A stretch of DNA of 35,808 nucleotides from Thermoplasmata archaeon (GCA_021799315.1 JAJZAR010000001.1:1-35808), one strand, 5' to 3'; shown: positions 15,441-23,987, numbered from the stretch's first letter. Numbers and translations: made by a program. The notes: generated by a model from the letters alone, not told the origin.

Positions 15441-15446
15441 TTTAAA
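15441..15446. promoter_or_regulatory. Symmetric TTTAAA, possible shared TATA element
   Basis: The only strong AT element in the 49-bp space between the divergent starts at 15420 (minus) and 15470 (plus). It lies 21-26 nt from the first and 24-29 nt from the second. That is leaderless spacing in both directions, and the hexamer reads the same on both strands. Confidence 0.45.
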
Positions 15447-15469
15447 TAGACTTCTAAATTTTCCCTTCG

Positions 15470-16411
15470 ATGAAGGAGGTAAATAACATACAGCTAGAAT
15501 GGGAGAATATATTAATGAAGCAGATGCAGGCCTTTGATCAGTTATCTGACCAAAACATCTCCGAGAGCCTGTATGCATCCCTTATTGAGAAACTTAACAG
15601 CAATCAGATACCTTCTAAAGTCTATTTCAAAGACGGGGTTCCAAAATGCTATGGGTATCTTCTTCCTTCTGCAGATTCATCCGATCGAATCCTCTGTTCC
15701 ATTGGCTTTGAATCAGAGGATGAAGCTTTAATAGAAATGGGGAAAAAAATTCTTGAATGGTTTATTGAAGTAGGCAAAAGTCAGGAGAAATTACTTATTT
15801 TAGATGGAGTGTTCAACGGTGCCTTTTTTGAAGAAACCGTACAGCAATACGGTTTCTCAGTGGCGAATAGGGTCAAACTCATCTGTGATCTTGAAACGAT
15901 CATAGAGAATTTATCGGAAAAGATAGAACACGTTCACAGTGACGGCTTGCTGCTCAATGTTGATGAAGTGGATATTGAAGAGTTGTGCACTGCTGAGGAA
16001 AATGCCTACAGTGATTCACCTGACAGATTTTTGCTAATTCGAAATAGAGGGAAAAATGTCACCCTGCAGGTTATCCTTAAGGGCATATATGGAAAACCTC
16101 TGAACGCTGCTTCTGGTGTTATTTACAGTTCAAGTGTTGAGGGAATGATTATTGTTACAGATGGTTCAGTTGAGATCTTTAAGAATAGCACGCCGCTCAT
16201 TGTGGACATATTCGTGGCTCCAGAATACAAACGAAAGGGCATAGGTTCAAAATTGATGCTCTATGCCGCGAAAAAGCTAAGGATACTTGGACACGATCAG
16301 GTTCAGCTTTGGGTAAATAAAGATTCACAGGCGTACAACTTCTATAACTCCATTGGATTTTTTTATGAAGGAGAGGACGATCTGTTATCCTATCTGGATT
16401 TCAGGCTTTAA
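15470..16411 (+). CDS. GNAT-family acetyltransferase with extra N-terminal domain
   Basis: 313 residues. The C-terminal domain (about 160-313) is a clear GNAT: IVDIFVAPEYKRKGIGSKLM with the acetyl-CoA loop RKGIG, then VQLWVNKDSQAYNFYNSIGF. The N-terminal 150 residues look like a second, degenerate GNAT fold, with the strand ILDGVFNGAFFEETVQQYGF, but no acetyl-CoA loop. Tandem GNATs with one inactive half occur widely. The acceptor is unknown. No Shine-Dalgarno precedes the ATG, which lies about 25 nt after the TTTAAA element. Confidence 0.8.
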   Translation: MKEVNNIQLEWENILMKQMQAFDQLSDQNISESLYASLIEKLNSNQIPSKVYFKDGVPKCYGYLLPSADSSDRILCSIGFESEDEALIEMGKKILEWFIEVGKSQEKLLILDGVFNGAFFEETVQQYGFSVANRVKLICDLETIIENLSEKIEHVHSDGLLLNVDEVDIEELCTAEENAYSDSPDRFLLIRNRGKNVTLQVILKGIYGKPLNAASGVIYSSSVEGMIIVTDGSVEIFKNSTPLIVDIFVAPEYKRKGIGSKLMLYAAKKLRILGHDQVQLWVNKDSQAYNFYNSIGFFYEGEDDLLSYLDFRL

Positions 16412-16432
16412 TTGTGTCCCAACGGGAAAAAG

Positions 16433-17386
16433 TCAAAGCACTGACAAAATTAGGTTCCCAATGATCACACCGGAGGGTATGGTAAAATTATCATCAAGGG
16501 GATATCCCGATACAGACTCAAGAATTGTGACCAGAACTGCAACAAATATATATGATGGACCAAGGACAATGAATGCGAATATGGCAGTGGGAATTAACAT
16601 TGAAATAAATCCACCTATACTCTTCTTTCTGTTGTAAAATAACTTTTTGATACCCATCTTTAAGCCACCTATGGTTGCAAGAGAGTCTCCTATTGCCATT
16701 GCAAAAACTCCAATTTCTACAAGTTTCCATTGTGGAGATAGAGATATGAGCAACATCAAACCGGCTATGAACCAGAGCGTTCCATACCCTGGCTTAACGT
16801 TATCTCTTTCCATCCTTGAGACCAGTTTTGATATCTTCATTGTTTCGTATAAGGCGATGAGATCAAGTATGAAGATAGCCAAGAGCATTCCTCCCACTAG
16901 GATAAGCTCCACAAGTAAGTGCGACCAAAATATCATCATGGTGATTATGACTATCCCGACACCAATCTGTAGAAGATCTCTGAAGATTTCTGTATTATGG
17001 GCGTGTCCTCTTGCTTTTTCGTTGCTCAAACTCTGTTTCTTCATATAACTGGATGTGAGAAGAGAGATTGAAACACCGACACCTATTGACAGGCACACGG
17101 GTATTACTGAGCTTTTCTGAAAATTTAACAGAAATTCCAATAGGATTGCAACTGAGAAAAATGAAAGACTTACTATGGATTTCCTTCTGTACATTGAATT
17201 TATGGCAAGAGTTGCTGTAAATACAATTGCCATATTCAAGGACTCAGGATAAAGATACAGGAAAATGAGAGATACGATGAATGATGCAATGGGTACATAA
17301 TCCTTATGTCGTTGCTCAATAAGAATGTAGGCGGAAAAGGCTAGCACCATGAATATTGAGTTCAGAACCAAATATAGGATTAACAT
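16433..17386 (-). CDS. Dolichol/polyprenol kinase-like CTP-dependent membrane enzyme
   Basis: Integral membrane protein of 317 residues with about nine helices. The C-terminal part holds the motifs of the dolichol kinase / phosphatidate cytidylyltransferase-like family: ERDNVKPGYGTLWF, IGDSLATIGGLKMG, KKSIGGF and PLDDNFTIP. Such enzymes phosphorylate polyprenols using CTP; in archaea candidates are dolichol for protein N-glycosylation or geranylgeraniol for lipid salvage. ATG 17386 is preferred to TTG 17398, because the minus-strand TATA at 17403-17413 is about 22 nt upstream of it, while it is too close to the TTG. Its 3' end faces the GNAT gene 21 bp away. Confidence 0.82.
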   Translation of the reverse strand: MLILYLVLNSIFMVLAFSAYILIEQRHKDYVPIASFIVSLIFLYLYPESLNMAIVFTATLAINSMYRRKSIVSLSFFSVAILLEFLLNFQKSSVIPVCLSIGVGVSISLLTSSYMKKQSLSNEKARGHAHNTEIFRDLLQIGVGIVIITMMIFWSHLLVELILVGGMLLAIFILDLIALYETMKISKLVSRMERDNVKPGYGTLWFIAGLMLLISLSPQWKLVEIGVFAMAIGDSLATIGGLKMGIKKLFYNRKKSIGGFISMLIPTAIFAFIVLGPSYIFVAVLVTILESVSGYPLDDNFTIPSGVIIGNLILSVL

Positions 17387-17428
17387 TACAGATCGCAATA
17401 CATATATTATATTAAAAGAATTGATTTA

Positions 17429-18100
17429 TTATAAAGGAAAATCCATGTTTCCAAAGGCGTTTTCCCAATCCTTAAGAAATCTGTTCAGACCTTCTTCTGT
17501 TTTGGGATGACTCGGTAATTTAGACAGCACATCAAAGGGCAATGTTACAACATCAGCTCCCATTATCATTCCTCGAAGGACATGAAGGGGGCTTCGCACA
17601 GATGCCACAAGGATTTTGGTTTTCATTTCATAATTGGTGAAAATAGTCTTAATCTGTTCGATCACAGACATTCCATCTTCGCCAATGTCGTCCAATCTTC
17701 CAACGAAGGGTGATACATAAGCGGCGCCTGCCTTTGCTGCAAATAGTGCCTGAATACCATTAAATATCAATGTGGAATTCACGGGAATTCTCTTATCAGA
17801 TAGGCTCTTTGTTGCCCGTAATCCATCCGTGGTGAAGGGTAATTTCACAACTGCATTGTTCCCGAGTTCGCTGACCTTCAATGCCTGTTTCATCATTGTT
17901 TCATAATCCGTACCTATAACCTCTATGCTGACGGGACCAGGCGTAATTTCAAGAATACTTTTCAAAATTTTCTTGAATTCCAGTCCTTTTTTCATTTCTT
18001 TTGCTATAAGTGACGGATTTGTAGTCACTCCATCGAGTAAACCCCAATCGTTTGCCTGCTTTATTTCATCAATATTTGCCGAATCAAGAAATACTTTCAT
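17429..18100 (-). CDS. tal: Transaldolase (small, TalC/MipB-like subfamily)
   Basis: Transfers dihydroxyacetone units between sugar phosphates in the non-oxidative pentose phosphate pathway. 223 residues. MKVFLDSANIDEI and GVTTNPSL start the barrel; Schiff-base Lys86 lies in VVKLPFT; VNSTLIFNGIQA, YVSPFVGRLDDIG and VASVRSP follow. Glu60 (SIEVIG) is the residue found in true transaldolases such as that of T. acidophilum, where fructose-6-phosphate aldolase has Gln. The ATG at 18100 has a strong GGAGGAG 8 nt upstream, so the longer reading from 18136 is rejected. It overlaps the transketolase C-subunit gene by 17 nt. Confidence 0.93.
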   Translation of the reverse strand: MKVFLDSANIDEIKQANDWGLLDGVTTNPSLIAKEMKKGLEFKKILKSILEITPGPVSIEVIGTDYETMMKQALKVSELGNNAVVKLPFTTDGLRATKSLSDKRIPVNSTLIFNGIQALFAAKAGAAYVSPFVGRLDDIGEDGMSVIEQIKTIFTNYEMKTKILVASVRSPLHVLRGMIMGADVVTLPFDVLSKLPSHPKTEEGLNRFLKDWENAFGNMDFPL

Positions 18101-19040
18101 ATTTTTTCTCCTCCCTGAAGACCTTAAGTCCTGCATCCACTATATCACTAACTCCCATATGAAAATAATCAAACAGTTCCCAGCCTTTGCCAGACTTTCC
18201 AAAACTGTCTCTCATCCCCACACGCTGCATGATAACTGGATACTCCTCTGCTGTAACTTCCGCCACTCTGCTCCCTAACCCATTATATATGGAATGTTCC
18301 TCGGCTGTTACGATATGCCCCGTTTTTCTGGCATAATCAATAATTCCCTTTCTATCTATGGGTTTGATTGAAGATACGTTTACGACGGCAGTATCGATGG
18401 CTAGTTCCTTCAGCTTTTCAGCCGCTTTCAATGAAAAATCCACCATGGCCCCATTACAGAATATGGTGAGATCTGTTCCATCTTTCATTACGACATTCTG
18501 CCCTTCCCTGAACTGGTAGTCATCGTCATTCAGGACAGGAAACTTTTCCCTTGACAGTCTCACATAATATGGCGTTTTGGTCTTTTCGACTAGGTATTGT
18601 ATAACAGACTCTGTCTCAATGGAATCTGAGGGTACTATAACCTTCATATTAGGGAGACCCGACATTATGCCAACATCTTCAACAATTTGATGAGTAGCCC
18701 CGTCTTCTCCCACAGTTATCCCTGCATGCGTGACAACAAATTTTACGTCTATATTGTTGTAACAGACAGATTGCCTTATCTGTTCATATGTCCTCATAAG
18801 GAAAACAGCAAAGGTGGACACAAAGGCTTTCTTCCCCGATAGTGCCATGCCTGCTGCTGTGGCAACCATGGATTGTTCTGATATTCCCATGTTAAAAAAT
18901 CGTTCCGGGAACTTCTTCCCAAAAACCTGTGTCTTGGTGGAACTGGAAAGATCAGCATCAAGGACAACAATATCTTTATGACTTTCTCCTAACTCGGCAA
19001 GTTTCTTGCCGTAACTCTCTCTAGGACTTTCAATTCTCAT
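18084..19040 (-). CDS. Transketolase, C-terminal subunit
   Basis: Half of a split, thiamine-diphosphate-dependent transketolase. It supplies the pyrimidine-binding and C-terminal domains. Seen: RESYGKKLAELG, ISEQSMVATAAGMALSG (the conserved Glu that activates the cofactor), FAVFLMRTYEQIRQSVC, THAGITVGEDGATHQ, and the C-terminal TAEEHSIYNGLGSRVAE. 318 residues from ATG 19040; the upstream ATG at 19052 lies further inside the partner gene and is less likely. It overlaps the N-subunit gene by 11 nt, so the two are co-translated to form a 2+2 enzyme, as in many archaea and Firmicutes. Confidence 0.94.
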   Translation of the reverse strand: MRIESPRESYGKKLAELGESHKDIVVLDADLSSSTKTQVFGKKFPERFFNMGISEQSMVATAAGMALSGKKAFVSTFAVFLMRTYEQIRQSVCYNNIDVKFVVTHAGITVGEDGATHQIVEDVGIMSGLPNMKVIVPSDSIETESVIQYLVEKTKTPYYVRLSREKFPVLNDDDYQFREGQNVVMKDGTDLTIFCNGAMVDFSLKAAEKLKELAIDTAVVNVSSIKPIDRKGIIDYARKTGHIVTAEEHSIYNGLGSRVAEVTAEEYPVIMQRVGMRDSFGKSGKGWELFDYFHMGVSDIVDAGLKVFREEKKYESIS

Positions 19041-19896
19041 ATTTGCTAGCACCTATTTCCTTAATGGCCAGGTCATATTCCTCCTGTGATGCAGGAGGGC
19101 TGCCGTGGTACTTAGGGTTATTTTCCATATAACTCACGCCCTTCCCCTTTACGGTATCTGCAATAAGTAAAGTGGGTTTTCCTTTCTCATGTTTTGCAAA
19201 TTCTATGGCATTCCTAATTTCATCAAAGTTGTGGCCATTAAACTTCCTGACGTTCAGCCCGAAGGACCTTACTCTTGACTCTATATCTGGAAGAGGCATC
19301 ACATCTTTTGTGAAACCATCCAGTTGAATTTTGTTGAGATCAAGAATTATGGTAAGGTTATCAAGGGCATATTTCGAGGCGGCCATGAAGGATTCCCAAA
19401 CGCTCCCCTCCTCTATTTCCCCATCTCCAATAACGACAAAAACTCTGTAATCCTTTTTATCAAGTTTTGCAGTGAGCGCCATGCCAACAGCTATTCCAAT
19501 GCCCTGCCCCAGCGATCCTGTTGATGTTTCAATACCAGGAACGCCTCTGTGAACATGCCCTTCCAGCTTTGAGTTGATCTTTCTGAAATCCTTGAGCAGT
19601 TCTTGAGGAAAGAACCCTCTTAAGGAGAGTATGCTATAAAGAGCTGGAGATGCGTGGCCTTTACTCATAACAAATCTGTCTCTGGAAGGGTTTTCAGGAT
19701 CTGAAGGATCTACGTGCAACTCATTAAAGTAAAGATATGTGAGTACATCAATTATACTCAGAGACCCGCCAGGATGTCCACTTTTTGCAGACCATACCAT
19801 ATCAATTATCAATGTTCTAGCCTGTTTTGCTATGTTAAATAGTGATTCATTACTTCTATCGCTTTCCACATGTTGCAAATGTTGGGGGTCAACCAT
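19030..19896 (-). CDS. Transketolase, N-terminal subunit
   Basis: Pyrophosphate-binding half of the split transketolase. 288 residues with SGHPGGSLS, RFVMSKGHASPALY, GVPGIETSTGSLGQGIGIAVG and the ThDP/Mg motif GDGEIEEGSVWE running to LDLNKIQ. First gene of a three-gene set with the C-subunit and transaldolase, which together interconvert F6P, GAP, erythrose-4-P and pentose phosphates. Oxidative-branch genes are not present, consistent with archaeal use of this path to make pentoses and erythrose-4-P. A gap of 56 bp separates it from ftsZ upstream on the same strand, so ftsZ may be co-transcribed. Confidence 0.95.
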   Translation of the reverse strand: MVDPQHLQHVESDRSNESLFNIAKQARTLIIDMVWSAKSGHPGGSLSIIDVLTYLYFNELHVDPSDPENPSRDRFVMSKGHASPALYSILSLRGFFPQELLKDFRKINSKLEGHVHRGVPGIETSTGSLGQGIGIAVGMALTAKLDKKDYRVFVVIGDGEIEEGSVWESFMAASKYALDNLTIILDLNKIQLDGFTKDVMPLPDIESRVRSFGLNVRKFNGHNFDEIRNAIEFAKHEKGKPTLLIADTVKGKGVSYMENNPKYHGSPPASQEEYDLAIKEIGASKYEN

Positions 19897-19952
19897 CTTT
19901 CCTTACCTTCTTATGTGTTGATAGAGACTAGTGTTAAAACCTTTATGAATTT

Positions 19953-21023
19953 TCAGTTTATATCGTGACCACTACGGTCATCATACCTTTCCATTCCTTC
20001 CGCTGCAATACCAGTTGCAAAAAATACAACTTTGACCTTGCCATTATAGCTTGGGTCAGTCTCTTGCCGTTGAATTATATTACAGTTTGGGGAAACTTTC
20101 TGCTTCATGTATTTCATAGCCTGTTCTCTTTCGGCTACTGTTAAAGATTCGTCTCCTGAAAGGCTTATCAATAGCCCTGTAGCTTTGTAAATGTCTGAAG
20201 AATTGAACGGTGAATTCAGTGCCTGCTCACACGCCTCTATCACCCGCTGTTCTGGTGATGAGTCAGAAATTCCAACGCCGAATATCCCCAGGCCTTTCAT
20301 TTCCAGAATCTTTTCAAGGTCGGAAAGTTCTGTATTAACCCTTGCACTTTTGGAGACAATCTCTATCAATCCTTCGATGGCTTTCATCATAATATTATCT
20401 GCCATTTCTAGTGCCAGGTTAAACATCTCCTTTGGGGCATATCTCCTGATACGATCATTTTCGAAGAGGATTATTGAATCACAGAACTGATAGAGCTCAG
20501 ACAATCCTTTCTTGGCATTTTCCATCCTCTTTACACCTTCGCTTTCAAAGGGCATAGATGCTATGGCAATTACTATTGCCTGTTTTTCCTTTGCCTTCAT
20601 TGCCAGATAGGGCGATGAACCTGTGCCTGTTCCGCCACCAAGGCCAGTAACTATGATCGCAATCTTCACTCTTTCAAGGCTCTTTTCTATCTCACTCTGT
20701 GACTCTCTTGCAGCATCATTACCTACCTGTGGATCAGCGCCTGCACCCCTTCCTCTAGTTTTCTGCTTGCCGAGTATTATCCTTTCTTGAACATTTATGC
20801 TATTGAGGTGATATGCATCGGTATTGGCTGCAGCCAGACGAATTTCACAATAGGGGGAAGTGAAACTTTTGTTGGCCATTCTCTTTATGGTGTTAGAACC
20901 GGCTCCACCCATTCCAAAAACTTTCAGTCTCAACTTGTTAGATTCAACTAACTCTTCCAATTGATCCTTACTGATGCCATATGTTTCTTCTTCATCATCA
21001 TCAAAAGGTGGGCCTGTGATCAT
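19953..21023 (-). CDS. ftsZ: Cell division GTPase FtsZ
   Basis: Tubulin-like GTPase forming the division ring. 356 residues from ATG 21023. Seen: KVFGMGGAGSN (35-44), AANTDAYHL, tubulin signature GLGGGTGTGSSP (127-138), MPFESEG, and ENDRIRRY. The T7 synergy loop is N230-T-E232-L-S-D235-L, where most FtsZ have N-x-D-F-A-D-V; the second Asp is kept but the first is Glu. The C-terminus (GMERYDDRSGHDIN) shows no clear partner-binding peptide. The upstream ATGs at 21059 and 21053 are rejected, because the TATA box at 21042-21050 would lie inside the gene, whereas it is 19-27 nt before ATG 21023, the leaderless spacing. Confidence 0.95.
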   Translation of the reverse strand: MITGPPFDDDEEETYGISKDQLEELVESNKLRLKVFGMGGAGSNTIKRMANKSFTSPYCEIRLAAANTDAYHLNSINVQERIILGKQKTRGRGAGADPQVGNDAARESQSEIEKSLERVKIAIIVTGLGGGTGTGSSPYLAMKAKEKQAIVIAIASMPFESEGVKRMENAKKGLSELYQFCDSIILFENDRIRRYAPKEMFNLALEMADNIMMKAIEGLIEIVSKSARVNTELSDLEKILEMKGLGIFGVGISDSSPEQRVIEACEQALNSPFNSSDIYKATGLLISLSGDESLTVAEREQAMKYMKQKVSPNCNIIQRQETDPSYNGKVKVVFFATGIAAEGMERYDDRSGHDIN

Positions 21024-21041
21024 AGGTAAGAATCGTATTAA

Positions 21042-21050
21042 TATATATAA
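21042..21050 (-). promoter_or_regulatory. ftsZ TATA box
   Basis: Minus-strand TTATATATA, 19-27 nt before ATG 21023. It determines the ftsZ start and predicts a leaderless transcript. Confidence 0.65.
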
Positions 21051-21173
21051 CATTTGCAAATAAGTAATTACTTTCCTGCCTCTTTGAAGCTTAACTCTCA
21101 GGTTGGTGTTAAACAGTAAGGTTTTAAATTTTCCTCATCCTCATCGTTACATAGATACACCGGGAGATATCAT

Positions 21174-21305
21174 ATGTTAACGTTTAAAGTAGTTAATTTG
21201 CCGGATAGAGAAAGAAACACCACGGTTAAGATGCTCATTCATAATTGGAGATATGAACTCAATACGAGTACCTATTTCACGCACTGGGAATTGTTCATCA
21301 CGTAA
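21174..21305 (+). CDS. Possible 43-residue small protein
   Basis: ATG at 21174 is preceded by CGGGAGATATC, a Shine-Dalgarno GGGAG about 8 nt away, and by a TATA-like GTTTTAAATT at 21121-21130, which predicts a leader of about 25 nt. The frame stays open for 43 codons to TAA at 21303. The product starts MLTFKVVNLPDRERNTTVKM and ends WRYELNTSTYFTHWELFIT; it has no membrane helix and is rich in aromatic and polar residues. T-rich sequence follows the stop. Promoter, ribosome site, frame and terminator agree, but the length is short enough for chance. Confidence 0.45.
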   Translation: MLTFKVVNLPDRERNTTVKMLIHNWRYELNTSTYFTHWELFIT

Positions 21306-21399
21306 TAAAATGCTTTTTCCATTTGGAGTTTCTTTTTATAAAAAAATGAGTGAATTCTCATCGTTGATATGCTGAAACGATAATTGGTTGAATCATTAC

Positions 21400-21451
21400 A
21401 TAATAATAATTTAATTTAATAGATATTTTTTAATTAAATTTATAATAATAA
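21400..21451. other. 52-nt tract with a single G and no C
   Basis: Between 21400 and 21451 only base 21422 is not A or T. The order ATAATAATAATTTAATTTAA on the left is roughly mirrored (not complemented) by TTAATTAAATTTATAATAA on the right. It could be a DNA-unwinding element, a bend or a chromatin-protein site. No flanking repeats that would mark a replication origin were recognised. Confidence 0.5.
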
Positions 21452-21612
21452 GAGTTGAAAAGAAGATTGCATACAGAGGCAGTGATTTGCAAGTTCCTCT
21501 TTAACTAATATCTTAGAAATCCAGTGCGTTACTGAATAATCAGGCATTTTTCATTCATTGTATATAAATATTGCTTAGCAGGATTTATTTTGTATGAACT
21601 TCTTTTGAATAG

Positions 21613-23373
21613 ATGCAAAACACACAAACGAGACGAAAAGGTTTATTAAGAAGAAACAGGTTGAAAAGAGAACTTGGTCTTTATGAATTAGTCATACTTG
21701 GAGTTGCTGGTTCTCTAGGAAATGGAGCTCTTTTCGGGACCATCTCCATGGTAGCCGGGGCTGGACCCAGTGCCATTTTGGCGTTCATATTTGGTGCATT
21801 TATTTATCTTTTGGTTGCTTTAACATACGTAGAGCTTTCCAAGGTGTACCCTGAAGCCGGAGGTCCTACAAGGTATCCAATTTACACCCATGGTCGGTGG
21901 TCTAACCTCATTAATTCAATGGCCGATATTATCTGGTATCTGCTTATCCCTCCCATAGAAGTTGTGGCGATTCTTATTGGAACAGGTTATTTTTTCCCCG
22001 GTATATTCATAACTAATCAAGGGTTTCCAACAACTGCAGGAGGTTTATTTGGTGCAGGCTTGCTTCTCACATTTATCCCTATAAACTATTTTGGAATCAA
22101 GCAATTTGGTAAGACAACCAACATGATTGGCATTGTAAAATTAATTTTTTACATTGCTATGGTTGTGGGGTTGATAGGATTCGTATTCAATGTAAAAAAC
22201 ATTTATCAATACGGGTTCTTCAATAGTCATGCGCCTCTTGTATCCTTTCTTTCCATCATGCCTCTGGCGATGTATGACTTTGGAGCGACAAGGGTGATTC
22301 CTGATCTTGCTGAAGAGACAAAAAGACCTAATGATGTGGCAAAGGCCATTGTTTTCACGGTAGTGATCGAGTCTCTTATATACATTGGAGTTGCCTTTGC
22401 CATAGTCATGGGTTTTCAATGGTCCGCACTCAGCATTAAACCAGGGGATTTTGCTGCTTTGACGACATCACCCCTTCTCATAGGCCTGAATCCATTCTTC
22501 GTCTTCGCACACCGGTCTGGATTTTACTGGATCTTTATTGCTGCACTCGTGACGGGTTTCTTAGCCCCCTATGTTACGGGTTACATTTATGTCGGAAGTG
22601 GTTCCAGAGTTCTGATGGCGTTTGGGAGATCTGGATTCATAACAAAAAAGCTTAAGAGTATAGATTCTAAACATGCCATACCTCTGCTCGCTTTAGTGGT
22701 ATTTGTTGCATTGGGCAGTATTATAGTGTTTATATCTGCTCCCGTACCTTCCATTTACAGTTTTATAGATGATGCCTCGGCAGCAGGTTATCTGGGGTTG
22801 GTGGTAACACCTATAGCCTTAATTGTATCAAGAAGGCAAGGCGTAACAAAAGAAGAGCATAAATTCAAAGGGATGTGGTTCATAGCACCGCTTTCTGTTG
22901 GATTGAGTTCATTGATACCTTTCTGGGCCGGATGGCCTTCAGAGCCTTATGCTGTTTTTCTTATTCTTGTTGGTGTATTATTTATAAGTGTTAGCGGAAA
23001 AGTAACCAATGGATTCAAGAATGCTATCTGGTACATTGTATATATTGGATTCGTAACAATAATGACTATGATAGGATCGGACGGATATTCCGGTGTGATA
23101 ACCTATCTTAATTTACATAGTATTGGTCTTCCATTTGCACTATCAATAAAAACACCAGCTTCATGGGGGGCACTTATTCCATTCGAATGGGCTACGCTTA
23201 TAATCTTCATTGTCTCAATAGCCGTATTCTATCCATGGGGCGTTCTCTCTGGCTTCAAAAAACAATATGATCATCCTGAATTTACAAGACCCGTTCTGGA
23301 CGATATTAAGAGAGACAAAAAAGAAGAAGCGGAAAGGGTAGCAGCAGAGAAGGCGGAGAGGGCCGCCGATTAA
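21613..23373 (+). CDS. APC-superfamily amino acid permease
   Basis: Cytoplasmic-membrane transporter of 586 residues with about 12-14 helices. The N-terminus has LGLYELVILGVAGSLGNGAL, matching the conserved first APC helix (GxGxxIG-like substrate loop), then YVELSKVYPEAGGPTRYP, and helix 6 with AMYDFGATRVIPDLAEETKRP. The loop SGSRVLMAFGRSGFI precedes helices 9-12. The C-terminal cytoplasmic tail is an Ala/Glu/Lys-rich helix (EEAERVAAEKAERAAD). The substrate cannot be told; amino acids are likely, and many Thermoplasmatales grow on peptides. It appears to be a single-gene unit. Confidence 0.88.
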   Translation: MQNTQTRRKGLLRRNRLKRELGLYELVILGVAGSLGNGALFGTISMVAGAGPSAILAFIFGAFIYLLVALTYVELSKVYPEAGGPTRYPIYTHGRWSNLINSMADIIWYLLIPPIEVVAILIGTGYFFPGIFITNQGFPTTAGGLFGAGLLLTFIPINYFGIKQFGKTTNMIGIVKLIFYIAMVVGLIGFVFNVKNIYQYGFFNSHAPLVSFLSIMPLAMYDFGATRVIPDLAEETKRPNDVAKAIVFTVVIESLIYIGVAFAIVMGFQWSALSIKPGDFAALTTSPLLIGLNPFFVFAHRSGFYWIFIAALVTGFLAPYVTGYIYVGSGSRVLMAFGRSGFITKKLKSIDSKHAIPLLALVVFVALGSIIVFISAPVPSIYSFIDDASAAGYLGLVVTPIALIVSRRQGVTKEEHKFKGMWFIAPLSVGLSSLIPFWAGWPSEPYAVFLILVGVLFISVSGKVTNGFKNAIWYIVYIGFVTIMTMIGSDGYSGVITYLNLHSIGLPFALSIKTPASWGALIPFEWATLIIFIVSIAVFYPWGVLSGFKKQYDHPEFTRPVLDDIKRDKKEEAERVAAEKAERAAD

Positions 23374-23467
23374 TTTTTAAAAGGCTGATAAGATTTAATT
23401 TTTACATTCTCTTTAATCATTGTGGTTAACTCTAAAGTAGGGGTCAATCAACATTGTTTAAGGAGCG

Positions 23468-23485
23468 TTACATTAAATAATGTAA
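23468..23485. repeat. Perfect 8-bp inverted repeat between convergent genes
   Basis: TTACATTA-AA-TAATGTAA lies in the 180-bp gap between the permease stop and the regulator's 3' end. It may act as a bidirectional terminator hairpin or a protein site; the stem is AT-rich. Confidence 0.45.
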
Positions 23486-23553
23486 TTAACACCTCAGATG
23501 TTTTTTATGTTTGGTAATAATTCTAAAAATCCTAATTAGGCTCTGGAGTGATC

Positions 23554-23964
23554 CTATTTTTCATGGAACTGAGTGATATCTCTACCATGTGGACATTTTC
23601 CAGGTTTCCCCAGTTTTATGAACATTTTATCAATAGAATGATGATCTATTTGAAAATCTATGGACTCCGACAGAGCGCATGCCTTTTCCAGATCCATTCC
23701 AAAATTCACCATAAGTGTCTCCAGCACCCTATGATTTTCGACGATTTCATGAAAAAATTTCGTTCCCGACGGTGTCAATAATATCATTCCCTTCTCATGA
23801 ACGACAATCTTTTTTGCTTCGAGTCTCCTTATGAGGTTCAATGCGGTAGGCGACTTTATCGACAGATCTGCGGCTAGATCGACAAGCCTTGTTGGAAACT
23901 TTCCTCCTTCCTTTTCGCCCAGATCTACGAGGCAATCTCTTTCTTTTTTCGTCAATTCAGTCAT
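23554..23964 (-). CDS. DtxR/MntR-family transcriptional regulator, altered metal site
   Basis: 136-residue regulator. A winged helix (about 1-70: VDLAADLSIKSPTALNLIRRLEAKKIV and ILLTPSG) is followed by the DtxR-type dimerisation/metal domain with NHRVLETLM and the family ending KLGKPGKCPHG. In MntR/DtxR the helix before that ends in ExxEH; here the matching run is ESIDFQ, so one metal-binding Glu becomes Asp and the His becomes Phe. It may sense a different metal or respond poorly. The ATG is preceded by a minus-strand TATA (about 23996-24007) and a 13-bp palindrome at the expected transcription start, which suggests autoregulation. It is divergent from the rhodanese gene. Confidence 0.82.
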   Translation of the reverse strand: MTELTKKERDCLVDLGEKEGGKFPTRLVDLAADLSIKSPTALNLIRRLEAKKIVVHEKGMILLTPSGTKFFHEIVENHRVLETLMVNFGMDLEKACALSESIDFQIDHHSIDKMFIKLGKPGKCPHGRDITQFHEK

Positions 23965-23974
23965 TCTGTCACCG

Positions 23975-23987
23975 TAGTATGATACTA
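23975..23987. promoter_or_regulatory. 13-bp palindrome, candidate operator of the DtxR-like regulator
   Basis: TAGTAT-G-ATACTA is perfectly symmetric around one central base. It lies between the regulator's TATA box and its ATG, near the predicted transcription start, a typical place for autorepression. Confidence 0.5.

Larger units (their letters stand above)
21060..21612. other. Long intergenic region between ftsZ and the permease
   Basis: 553 bases between divergent genes. It contains a probable 43-codon gene (21174-21305), T-rich stretches just after it (21313-21338), a hairpin ATCGTT / AACGAT (21360-21365 and 21376-21381), the extremely AT-rich tract at 21400-21451, and the permease promoter: a TATA-like TATATAAAT near 21560-21570, and a second candidate about 25 nt before ATG 21613. 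Confidence 0.5.

Noticed and set aside
17429..18100. Fructose-6-phosphate aldolase
   Set aside because: Glu60 is present where F6P aldolase has Gln, and transketolase genes are adjacent.
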